In this document: positions 6,129-11,622 of the stretch, piece by piece
How the letters are laid out: every line of letters starts with the position of its first letter
How positions within the stretch are numbered: the stretch's first letter is position 1
Assembly: GCA_002309295.1 (NCBI GenBank)
Contig: DBXF01000085.1
Location: forward strand, 1-14,554
Reading direction: 5' to 3'
DNA from: Bacteroidales bacterium UBA1219
Lineage (GTDB): Bacteria; Bacteroidota; Bacteroidia; Bacteroidales; P3
DNA: 14,554 nucleotides
Translations under genes and position numbers: made by a program
The notes under the pieces: generated by a model
What the model was told of the DNA's origin: nothing
Seen by the model: only the letters and a program-made list of their open reading frames with translations
Databases searched by the model: none

Positions 6129-6746
6129 ATGAAACAGGAAATCAACCCGAAAGAGACCAACCGTGCTTACGCCTTCGAGATGTGGCTCAACGCCCCCATG
6201 CCGATGGTGACATTGGTGAAAACACTGAACGTCAGTCGTTTGCTGCGACTTGGCAGGAGGCACGACATAAAGTTCAACACATTGATGTGCTGGTGCATCG
6301 GCAAGACCGCCAGCGAGACCAAGGAGTTCTATCTCCTGCCCGAAAACGGCAAACTGTACCGCTACGACAGTATCGCCATCAACGTGGTGGTGCGCAACCG
6401 CAAGGGCGGCATCAACTCGTGCGACATCCCGTTTTCCAACGACATACAGCAGTTCAACCGCGACTACCTGCAATCGACAGCCAAGGTGGCAGAGCAATGC
6501 GAAAGCTCTTTCCACGAAGGATATATGATTGTCGGCACTTCGGCAATGATACAAACCGAACTCGACTGCATCACCAACCAATACACCGACAAGTTCCTCA
6601 ACCCCATGGTGATGTGGGGGAAATACCGCAAAGGCTGGCTCAAAACCACACTGCCAGTCTCCTTCCAGTTCCACCATGTGATGATGGACGGCGGCGATGC
6701 GGCACGCTTTCTGGAGGCCTTGCAGAAAACGATAGAAAAGATTTGA
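6129..6746 (+). CDS. CAT-like O-acetyltransferase, 205 aa
   Basis: A member of the chloramphenicol acetyltransferase fold family, which uses acetyl-CoA to acetylate a hydroxyl group in the cytoplasm as a trimer. The C-terminal VSFQFHHVMMDGGDAARFLEALQ contains the HHxxxDG signature: His183 is the expected catalytic base and Asp187 its structural partner, in classical CAT spacing. The remainder fits (FNTLMCWCIGKTASE near the N-terminal third, NPMVMWGKY before the active site). The usual CAT signature is HHxVxDGYH or FH, so GGD after the Asp is a deviation, and chloramphenicol may not be the substrate. The length is near the usual 210-220. Start at 6129, 8 bp after the AlkZ-like stop, so the two form an operon. 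The real frame runs open upstream to 5868, but that part overlaps the previous gene and is not used. Confidence 0.82.
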   Translation: MKQEINPKETNRAYAFEMWLNAPMPMVTLVKTLNVSRLLRLGRRHDIKFNTLMCWCIGKTASETKEFYLLPENGKLYRYDSIAINVVVRNRKGGINSCDIPFSNDIQQFNRDYLQSTAKVAEQCESSFHEGYMIVGTSAMIQTELDCITNQYTDKFLNPMVMWGKYRKGWLKTTLPVSFQFHHVMMDGGDAARFLEALQKTIEKI

Positions 6747-6827
6747 AACCACTGAAACACAGTTGATTCGAATTCTCTTTTGCTATCGCGAATTGCAATT
6801 TTTGAAAGGATAACGGACTTGATTTTT

Positions 6828-6872
6828 TCTTTCGACCACAGATTACACAGATTTAACGGATTGATTTTGTGG
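6828..6872. repeat. Degenerate intergenic repeat of the CACAGATTACACAGATT type
   Basis: ACCACAGATTACACAGATTT followed by AACGGATTGATTTTGTGGAT resembles the dispersed CACAGATTACAC...GTGTAATCTGTGG inverted element I recall from many bacterial genomes. Only one arm and a decayed second arm (TTTTGTGG) are visible. Confidence 0.35.
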
Positions 6873-6875
6873 ATT

Positions 6876-6891
6876 ATCATGCAAGCATGAT
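6876..6891. repeat. Perfect 16-bp palindrome upstream of the cupin gene
   Basis: ATCATGC, AA, GCATGAT: two 7-bp arms around AA, 38 bp before the preferred cupin start. It could be an operator or a small hairpin in the leader. If the ATG at 6900 were used it would sit just before the start codon. Confidence 0.5.
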
Positions 6892-6929
6892 TATGAATAA
6901 TGCAAATTATTAGAAATCAATATAATACC

Positions 6930-7319
6930 ATGGCACAAAAACACGACAACGATACCGAAGTGCGGACCACCGAACTCCTGCGCACCTCGCAGAGCTGGGA
7001 CGGAGCCGAGTTGCCCGACTATCCCGCCGGACGCCCCGAGCTGGTGGCCATACGATACCATTTCCCTCCCGGACAGAAGCTGGACTGGCACCATCACGAT
7101 GTGATGAACTTCGGCGTGGTGCAACAAGGCGAACTCACCATCATCACCGTCGACGGGAAAGAAAAGACCGTCCGCGAAGGCGAGGCGGTGGTGGAGATGG
7201 TCGGCACCGTCCATCACGGCGAAAACCGCGGCAAGGTGCCCGTGGTGCTCGACATGTTCTACCTCTCGCAGAAAGGCCGGCCACTCTCCGTGCCGCACCC
7301 CGAAATCCCTTTGGATTGA
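6930..7319 (+). CDS. Single-domain cupin protein, 129 aa
   Basis: A small cupin_2-type beta-barrel protein that probably binds a metal ion; its substrate or ligand is unknown. Motif 1 is PGQKLDWHHHDVMNFGVVQQGEL with His54, His55 and His56 and Glu68 as likely ligands. Motif 2 is EGEAVVEMVGTVHHGENRG with His95 and His96. The N-terminal TTELLRTSQSWDGAELPDYP is common in this subgroup. I prefer the ATG at 6930; an in-frame ATG at 6900 would add ten residues (QIIRNQYNT) that do not look like family sequence. The gene is GC-rich and is followed after 8 bp by the phosphatidyltransferase gene, so they are probably co-transcribed, but I see no functional link. Confidence 0.85.
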   Translation: MAQKHDNDTEVRTTELLRTSQSWDGAELPDYPAGRPELVAIRYHFPPGQKLDWHHHDVMNFGVVQQGELTIITVDGKEKTVREGEAVVEMVGTVHHGENRGKVPVVLDMFYLSQKGRPLSVPHPEIPLD

Positions 7320-7327
7320 ACAATCGC

Positions 7328-7828
7328 ATGAAACATATTCCCAACATCATAACTGCGTTGAGGATTGTCGGAGCCTTCGGCCTGCTTTTTTTCGATGTCC
7401 GAGGTTCGCTCTTTTGGACGCTCTATCTCGTCTGCGGTTTGAGCGACATTCTTGACGGTTTTCTGGCACGCAAACTCCGTTGCGAAAGCAAGGCAGGGGC
7501 ATTGCTCGACAGCGTGGCGGATTTGGCTTTTGTGGCCTGCTGCTGCGTCAAGCTGATTCCGGTGCTGAATCTCCCTTTCTGGCTGTGGATTTGGGCCGGA
7601 GCGATAGTCGTGGTAAAGGTGATAAACCAAATTTCGGCCCTAGTGATGTACAAGAAGATTTGCTTCCCCCACACCTTTGCCAACAAAGCCACGGGACTTC
7701 TGCTTTTCGTGACGGTGCCTCTGACAATGTTTTTGGAAACACTTGTGCCAATGGTCGTTACGGCCTCCCTTGCCACCTTCGCCGCCGTGCAGGAGGGGCA
7801 TTTTATAAGGATAGGGAAAAACAGTTAA
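7328..7828 (+). CDS. CDP-alcohol phosphatidyltransferase family protein, 166 aa
   Basis: A membrane enzyme that transfers a phosphatidyl or similar group from a CDP-activated lipid to an alcohol, as in phospholipid synthesis. The full signature D-x2-DG-x2-AR-x8-G-x3-D-x3-D is present: Asp40, Asp43-Gly44, Ala47-Arg48, Gly57, Asp61 and Asp65, giving all four metal-binding aspartates. Four or five hydrophobic helices are visible, including IVGAFGLLFFD, FWLWIWAGAIVVVKVI and ATGLLLFVTVPLTMFL. At 166 residues it is a little shorter than housekeeping PgsA or PssA, so it may be an accessory paralogue. Start at the ATG at 7328; a TTG at 7316 overlapping the cupin stop would add only four residues. The acceptor alcohol cannot be read from sequence. 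Confidence 0.88.
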   Translation: MKHIPNIITALRIVGAFGLLFFDVRGSLFWTLYLVCGLSDILDGFLARKLRCESKAGALLDSVADLAFVACCCVKLIPVLNLPFWLWIWAGAIVVVKVINQISALVMYKKICFPHTFANKATGLLLFVTVPLTMFLETLVPMVVTASLATFAAVQEGHFIRIGKNS

Positions 7829-7851
7829 GAATTAAGAATTAACAATTTACA

Positions 7852-7885
7852 ATTGTGGAGACGTTTCATGAAACGTCTCCACAAT
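7852..7885. repeat. 34-bp perfect palindrome
   Basis: Each arm is 17 bases, beginning ATTGTGGAGACGTTTCA, with no spacer. As RNA it would form a long hairpin 24 bp after the phosphatidyltransferase stop. No T run follows, so it is more likely a dispersed palindromic element or transcript-end stabiliser than a classical terminator. Confidence 0.85.
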
Positions 7886-7893
7886 AGCATTCC

Positions 7894-7937
7894 ATCCGAA
7901 AATCCGAACATCTGAAAATCTGAAAATCGGTTCCATG
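7894..7937 (+). repeat. Octamer array, copy 1 of a 44-bp repeat
   Basis: Units ATCCGAAA, ATCCGAAC, ATCTGAAA, ATCTGAAA, then ATCGGTTCCATG. It matches 8112-8155 at 41 of 44 positions and shares the octamer period with 2180-2216. Confidence 0.8.
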
Positions 7938-7947
7938 GTCGCTGCGC

Positions 7948-8031
7948 TCAAAATTGTAGAAAAAATTGGTTCAAAATTATAGAAAAATCATTTTCTTGTA
8001 ATTTTTTGGTTCAATTTTCTTGTAATTTTGA
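7948..8031. repeat. AT-rich imperfect inverted repeat
   Basis: Two forward units (TCAAAATTGTAGAAAA at 7948, TCAAAATTATAGAAAA at 7971) face two reverse units (TTTTCTTGTAATTTT at 7991 and 8015). The whole element could fold as a long imperfect stem. It lies between the two 44-bp octamer arrays. Confidence 0.6.
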
Positions 8032-8050
8032 GGCCGTGAGGCCGACCAGT

Positions 8051-8079
8051 AGAGATGCACTGACGTGCGTCTTTTTTTT
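8051..8079 (+). terminator. Rho-independent terminator in the repeat island
   Basis: AGATGCAC (8053-8060) pairs with GTGCGTCT (8065-8072), including one G-T pair, around loop TGAC, followed by T8 (8072-8079). Good form on the plus strand. It lies about 220 bp after the phosphatidyltransferase stop, so it may end that transcript or isolate the CPBP gene. Confidence 0.65.
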
Positions 8080-8111
8080 CGGTGGCTGAGCCTGTCGAAG
8101 CCACAGAAAAA

Positions 8112-8155
8112 ATCCGAAAATCCGAATGTCTGAAAATCCGAAAATCGGTTCCATG
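8112..8155 (+). repeat. Octamer array, copy 2 of a 44-bp repeat
   Basis: Units ATCCGAAA, ATCCGAAT, GTCTGAAA, ATCCGAAA, then ATCGGTTCCATG. Same direction as copy 1 with three mismatches, so the pair brackets the AT-rich inverted repeat and the terminator. Confidence 0.8.
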
Positions 8156-8218
8156 CAATAAAAAACCTCTTTTTACGTTTTGCAAAAGCGAATAACATCC
8201 ACACAATGTAATAGCACC

Positions 8219-9100
8219 ATGAACCGCAAAAAACTGATAACATTCCTTCTTTTCGCCTTCCTGCCGATGATGGGCGTGGGACTTCTGATGCATTACTGTG
8301 GCGGCACTACCAGTATCGAGGAAACCGACCCCACCGCCAAACTTACTGGCTTCCTTTTCGGTGCCGGCGCCATGCTGATACCGCTGCTAGCGGTGGTTTT
8401 TACGCAACTCATCTTCAAGGATCCGGTGCTTAGAGGTCTCGGCATCTCCTTCAAAATCAACCGTTGGTGGTGGATAGGATGGCTGCTGATGCCCATCGTG
8501 GCGTTGGCGGTGCTTGGCATGTCGCTGCTTATGCCCGGCGTGCAGTGGACCGCTGAGGGCGAAGCCGTCGAAGCCGCCATGCAGCAGATGCCAGGGGTAG
8601 GTCCGTGGGGCATCATTGCCATAACCTTGGCAAGCGGCTTACTGTCGGGCGTAACCATTAACGCCGTTTTCGCTTTCGGCGAAGAGATAGCCTGGCGCGG
8701 ATTTCTCGTCAAGGAGCTGAAAGGCAGGAAGTTCCTCGTTGTGGCGATGATTATCGGTGTCATCTGGGGTTTGTGGCATTTCCCGCTTATCCTCAACGGC
8801 CACAACTATCCCGAACATCCCGTGGCAGGGGTGTTTATGATGGTGCTGGTGTGCCTCGCGCTCACGCCGATGCTGTTGTATTTCCGTCGGAAATCCGGCT
8901 CAGTGGTGGTTCCGGCCATTATGCACGGCACTTTCAACGCTGTGGTGGGAGTCAGCATCATTTTTGTAACGCCGTACAACGACCTGCTTTTGGGCGGGGC
9001 AGGACTTGCCGGCATTGTCGTGCTGCTGGCGGTCGATGTGTGCCTTTTCCTCTACGACCGTTTTATTTCAAAAGAGAGACTTTTTACCTCCGAGCTGTGA
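8219..9100 (+). CDS. CPBP family intramembrane metalloprotease (CAAX/Abi type), 293 aa
   Basis: An integral membrane protease of the CPBP (Rce1-like) family, linked in bacteria to bacteriocin self-protection, surface-protein processing or regulation. Motif 1 is FGEEIAWRGFL (EExxxR with Glu155, Glu156, Arg160). Motif 2 is WGLWHFPLIL (His187). Motif 3 is MHGTFNAVVG (His236, Asn240). All residues expected at the active site are present, so it should be active. About eight hydrophobic helices are spread over the chain. The start is the ATG at 8219 (MNRKKLITFLLFAF); an earlier in-frame TTG at 8180 would add 13 polar residues before the first helix. It is GC-rich and apparently a single-gene unit. 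No bacteriocin gene or prenylation target is visible nearby, so its substrate is unknown. Confidence 0.87.
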   Translation: MNRKKLITFLLFAFLPMMGVGLLMHYCGGTTSIEETDPTAKLTGFLFGAGAMLIPLLAVVFTQLIFKDPVLRGLGISFKINRWWWIGWLLMPIVALAVLGMSLLMPGVQWTAEGEAVEAAMQQMPGVGPWGIIAITLASGLLSGVTINAVFAFGEEIAWRGFLVKELKGRKFLVVAMIIGVIWGLWHFPLILNGHNYPEHPVAGVFMMVLVCLALTPMLLYFRRKSGSVVVPAIMHGTFNAVVGVSIIFVTPYNDLLLGGAGLAGIVVLLAVDVCLFLYDRFISKERLFTSEL

Positions 9101-9111
9101 GAGGCAGTAAT

Positions 9112-9146
9112 ATGATTGGATTAACATAAAAAATCCTAATCATTTT
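9112..9146 (+). terminator. Possible terminator after the CPBP gene
   Basis: ATGATTGGATT (9112-9122) pairs with AATCCTAATCAT (9132-9143) with one bulged A, around a short A-rich loop, and the right arm runs into TTTT. The T run is only four bases and overlaps the next promoter region, so the call is moderate. Confidence 0.45.
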
Positions 9147-9159
9147 GACAAATGTCAAA
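9144..9159. promoter_or_regulatory. 16-bp palindrome overlapping the -33 box, CRP/FNR-type form
   Basis: TTTGACAAATGTCAAA is a perfect palindrome apart from the central AA. Its core TTGAC-N4-GTCAA has the architecture of CRP/FNR-family sites (TTGAY-N4-RTCAA). Its first four bases, TTTG, double as the likely -33 element. A bound protein here would be expected to repress the gene at 9199. Confidence 0.5.
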
Positions 9160-9176
9160 TTTTTTGTGTAACTTTG
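9144..9176 (+). promoter_or_regulatory. Bacteroidota promoter for the gene at 9199
   Basis: -33 TTTG at 9144-9147, a 21-bp spacer, and -7 TAACTTTG at 9169-9176, an exact TAnnTTTG. The ATG follows 22 bp later. The best-formed promoter in the window. Confidence 0.75.
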
Positions 9177-9198
9177 CAGAAATCAAAACTCCGACGTC

Positions 9199-9795
9199 AT
9201 GAAAAGAACAATTTTAGCATTAATCCTAGCCTGTAGCACACTTGCGCTGTCGGCTCAGGGAACAATCAAAGTAAACTACAAAGGTGCAAAACCCACCGTC
9301 AGCGATTTCGCTTGGGCGGTGCTTTCGTACGACGACAATTCCGAAGAGGTCGATTTCGACGAATCGCGCAATGCCGTGAAACAGGCGTGGATACGGCACC
9401 AGAAAGGCCTGGCGCAAGAGAAAGGCGTAACCCTCACCATCGACGAGAAAAACGGCTACGTGCGCTACGAGTCCAAGGACGGCGAATACACCTTGCAGGT
9501 GGAGATGTGCTACTGGAACGAAGCCGACGGCAAACACAAACTCTTTGCCTACAAGACGGAGTCGTTTATCAACGGCAAACGTCCCGAACCCGGCCAGTAC
9601 GACGGCCTCGTTTTCTACCGCTACGACAACGCCACCAAGAAAATGACAATCTGCGAGGCGGGCATCGAAGTGGAGTATAGCAATATCTCCTACGCCCTTC
9701 CGCGTTCGGGCAAGGACATCACCGTAACACGCTGGAACAGCAACGGCACCACCAAAAAGCAGACGCTGAAGTGGAACGGCCACGGTTTCAATTGA
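9199..9795 (+). CDS. Secreted protein of unknown function, 198 aa, apparently ended early by TGA
   Basis: No family recognised. MKRTILALILACSTLALSAQG is a standard Sec signal peptide with probable cleavage after LSA; there is no lipobox, so the product is probably free in the periplasm. The mature domain is polar and rich in Tyr, Lys, Asp and Gly with likely beta strands (GYVRYESKDGEYTLQVEMCYW, GLVFYRYDNATKKMTICEAG). The frame ends at TGA (9793-9795), but it stays open after that for 30 more codons with the same GC-rich third positions, reading LTNSLTCADVAGVYETDDSE and onward to TAA at 9886. The longer frame would end 5 bp before the next gene, ordinary operon spacing. I therefore think 9199-9888 was the original gene and TGA is a recent stop, or an assembly error. 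The promoter just upstream is strong. Confidence 0.8.
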   Translation: MKRTILALILACSTLALSAQGTIKVNYKGAKPTVSDFAWAVLSYDDNSEEVDFDESRNAVKQAWIRHQKGLAQEKGVTLTIDEKNGYVRYESKDGEYTLQVEMCYWNEADGKHKLFAYKTESFINGKRPEPGQYDGLVFYRYDNATKKMTICEAGIEVEYSNISYALPRSGKDITVTRWNSNGTTKKQTLKWNGHGFN

Positions 9796-9888
9796 TTGAC
9801 GAACTCTCTCACCTGCGCCGATGTTGCCGGTGTGTACGAAACCGACGACAGCGAAGGCAATATCTATTTAATTCAGAAGAAAAAGTAA
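9796..9888 (+). pseudogene. In-frame remnant of the C-terminus beyond the TGA
   Basis: Thirty sense codons in the same frame as the gene at 9199, ending in TAA (9886-9888). The peptide TCADVAGVYETDDSEGNIYL, ending in IQKKK, is protein-like: charged, with a Tyr/Val strand pattern and mostly G/C-ending codons. Without readthrough it would not be translated. It could instead be the tail of a partly deleted second gene. Confidence 0.55.
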
Positions 9889-9893
9889 GAACT

Positions 9894-10226
9894 ATGAAGA
9901 GACTCTTGGTAATATTCGTGGTGGTGGCGGTTGTTGCGGTAATTACGACATTGTTTGCGGGATGTTCGTCATCAAACGAGTTTCGTGTTGATTTGGAAAA
10001 ACAGGAGATTGTGCCAGAAAGCAGTCTGAAATACGTAACTGTAATGTCTCGCAGCGAAGTTGTTCTGGACACTTTTTTTGATTATACGGACAAACCGTTT
10101 GAACTTTCAAAACTTCCTGAAAATGACACGATAATTATATCAAATGACGGTGGCGACCGTGGGCCGTTCCATATAACTTGTTATACCGATGCGAATGGAC
10201 GCATAGAAGAGTGTGTTGATTATTAA
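9894..10226 (+). CDS. Small lipoprotein of unknown function, 110 aa
   Basis: No family recognised. MKRLLVIFVVVAVVAVITTL followed by FAGC gives a long hydrophobic signal and a lipobox with cysteine at residue 24, then SSSNEF. The mature domain has only about 85 residues, acidic, with likely beta strands (KYVTVMSRSEVVLDTFFDY) and a Gly-Asp turn; it ends ECVDY. The start at 9894 is 5 bp after the TAA of the interrupted upstream frame. The DNA around its start (9880-9926) matches the start of the lipoprotein gene at 10967 at 36 of 47 positions, so the two share a leader and signal segment. Coding sequence is more AT-rich than the gene before it. Confidence 0.78.
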   Translation: MKRLLVIFVVVAVVAVITTLFAGCSSSNEFRVDLEKQEIVPESSLKYVTVMSRSEVVLDTFFDYTDKPFELSKLPENDTIIISNDGGDRGPFHITCYTDANGRIEECVDY

Positions 10227-10229
10227 ACC

Positions 10230-10262
10230 AAAAGCGGATACCTTTCGGCCTCCGCTTGTTGT
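10230..10262 (+). terminator. Probable terminator after the 110-aa lipoprotein
   Basis: AAGCGGA (10232-10238) pairs with TCCGCTT (10251-10257); inside, CC-TTTC-GG may add pairs. The T-rich tail TTGTTGTTTGTT is broken by G residues. Position, right after the stop codon, fits a terminator. Confidence 0.6.
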
Positions 10263-10352
10263 TTGTTGGCCCCTGTGCTTTTCTTCTTCCGAAAATCAAT
10301 TTCATTGGCAATAAATAAACGTTTTTTGCGTTAAATCAGCAACAAAACGGAT

Positions 10353-10961
10353 ATGACAAAAGATAGAATCATACGCAGAACGATAGGGATTGTGGCATTG
10401 GTGTGCTGGTTTATTTTTATTGTACCGCAACTCATCCTGCCTGCCGGAGACAGGCTGGTGTGGCAATTGGACAATTGGGCTCTGATAGTTGCCTCTGTGC
10501 TGACAGCGGTTTATGCTGTAATGTCAACCATTCGTACTATCAAAGGTAGGCATTGGACAATAAAAATATTGGAATGGTTAGGATGTGTGTTCCTTTTGCT
10601 CGTTTGCGGTGTCATTCTACTTTATGCAGGCATTCGTGATGACAGAAAAAAATGGAGCAATAATGAGTATGTTGTGTGGGATGAATACGGCGGCTTCGTT
10701 GATCCCAGCTTGTTTGTCCTTTATAAAAGAGACGGTCTTATAGACAGAAGGTTGTTTATTTTTAGTGTTGATGGGTGGCAAGTGAAAAACGCAGACTATA
10801 CGATGTATGAAGATTTTGACCTGATGAAGGAAGAGGCAGATGTTTCACCGTTTGAAAGTGACAGCGTTTACCACACCACTGTTTTTTACCATTTGAGCAA
10901 TGGTGAACAGTATGATGAGGCACAAAACGATTCTCTTTCTGAGTTGATAAGAAAAAAATAA
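10353..10961 (+). CDS. Membrane protein of unknown function, 202 aa, three N-terminal helices
   Basis: No family recognised. Three membrane helices are predicted by eye at about residues 8-30 (TIGIVALVCWFIFIVPQLIL), 42-61 (ALIVASVLTAVYAVMSTI) and 73-95 (LEWLGCVFLLLVCGVILLYA). A soluble C-terminal domain of about 105 residues follows, rich in acidic residues (MYEDFDLMKEEADVSPFESD) and aromatics. It ends 5 bp before the next lipoprotein gene, so the two are co-transcribed and might work together at the envelope. The gene is AT-rich. No clear promoter box stands upstream, although the 126-bp gap contains a terminator for the preceding gene. Confidence 0.75.
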   Translation: MTKDRIIRRTIGIVALVCWFIFIVPQLILPAGDRLVWQLDNWALIVASVLTAVYAVMSTIRTIKGRHWTIKILEWLGCVFLLLVCGVILLYAGIRDDRKKWSNNEYVVWDEYGGFVDPSLFVLYKRDGLIDRRLFIFSVDGWQVKNADYTMYEDFDLMKEEADVSPFESDSVYHTTVFYHLSNGEQYDEAQNDSLSELIRKK

Positions 10962-10966
10962 GGACT

Positions 10967-11500
10967 ATGAGGAATTTATTGGCAATATTCGCGGCTGTGT
11001 TTGTCGTCGCAGTAATGGCAGGATGCAGGAACGGAAAGACAAACGAGAATGATTCTCTTAATACTGATGCTACGATACTGAAAAAAGTGTCGTTTGATTG
11101 TCATACGCCCTACGACAGTATTGACATTGCATTGAGAGCTTCGGGACTTCCTCTGCATGTGGAATGGGACGAAGACAGTTCGGTTTATCTTGTCACTGAA
11201 TGTGAGTTTTTTCCAAAATTTCTGTTAAGCAACGATAGCTGTTATCTAAGTAGCGTAAAACATTTGTTGATTGATAACAGCGAATGGGTTTGGTTATCTT
11301 TTAAGGATATTACAGGACTATACTGGATGTTACTATGGACAAAGGATGAGTGCGGACCACTATATGAAATAGGTCTCTTTGATAATCAGGCTGAACCATA
11401 CACTATTTTGGACCACACCACAAACAATGGTTCCATTATTGTTCGATATTTAGACAGTAAAACATACGATACAATTCCCTTGGTGGAAATAGGTCATTGA
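10967..11500 (+). CDS. Lipoprotein of unknown function, 177 aa
   Basis: No family recognised. MRNLLAIFAAVFVVAVMAGC is a lipoprotein signal with lipobox MAGC and cysteine at residue 20. A short polar linker (RNGKTNENDSLN) follows, then a roughly 140-residue soluble domain with aromatic and acidic clusters such as LHVEWDEDSSVYLVTECEFF and EWVWLSFKDITGLYWMLLW. It lies 5 bp after the three-helix protein gene (same operon). Its signal-peptide DNA resembles that of the lipoprotein at 9894, which suggests duplication or reuse of the 5' end, while the mature domains do not visibly align. AT-rich like its neighbour. Confidence 0.78.
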   Translation: MRNLLAIFAAVFVVAVMAGCRNGKTNENDSLNTDATILKKVSFDCHTPYDSIDIALRASGLPLHVEWDEDSSVYLVTECEFFPKFLLSNDSCYLSSVKHLLIDNSEWVWLSFKDITGLYWMLLWTKDECGPLYEIGLFDNQAEPYTILDHTTNNGSIIVRYLDSKTYDTIPLVEIGH

Positions 11501-11622
11501 ATCGAACTGAAAATATTTGAAGTTTGCCTCTGTAAAGGCTAATAGTTCTTCAAGTTGATCTCGAAATAGGCCTGCGGGTTGGAGTGTTAACCGGGCATAA
11601 AGTCGTTTTTTTGAGACTCTAA

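Larger units (their letters stand above)
7829..8218. other. 390-bp repeat-rich intergenic island
   Basis: No gene found. It holds a 34-bp perfect palindrome, two near-identical 44-bp octamer arrays, an AT-rich inverted repeat, small GC hairpins, a terminator and GGTGGCTGAGCCTGTCGAAGCC, a hairpin-forming motif (8081-8105) I recall as dispersed in Bacteroidota. The final 60 bases lead into the CPBP gene; TACGTTTTG at about 8175 is a near miss to a -7 box. Confidence 0.7.

Noticed and set aside
6129..6746. Naming the CAT-like gene as a chloramphenicol resistance gene
   Set aside because: The catalytic His and Asp are present, but the signature after DG is atypical and many CAT-fold proteins do not act on chloramphenicol.
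9793..9795. TGA considered as a selenocysteine codon
   Set aside because: No hairpin of selenocysteine-insertion type is evident just after it, the protein is not a known selenoprotein, and a simple nonsense change explains it.
11501..11622. Minus-strand peptide NPQAYFEINLKNY near 11530-11575 as a gene remnant
   Set aside because: Only 13 codons between stops, too short to support; noted because it looks protein-like. The rest of this gap shows only a weak hairpin with a T run at about 11605-11612.
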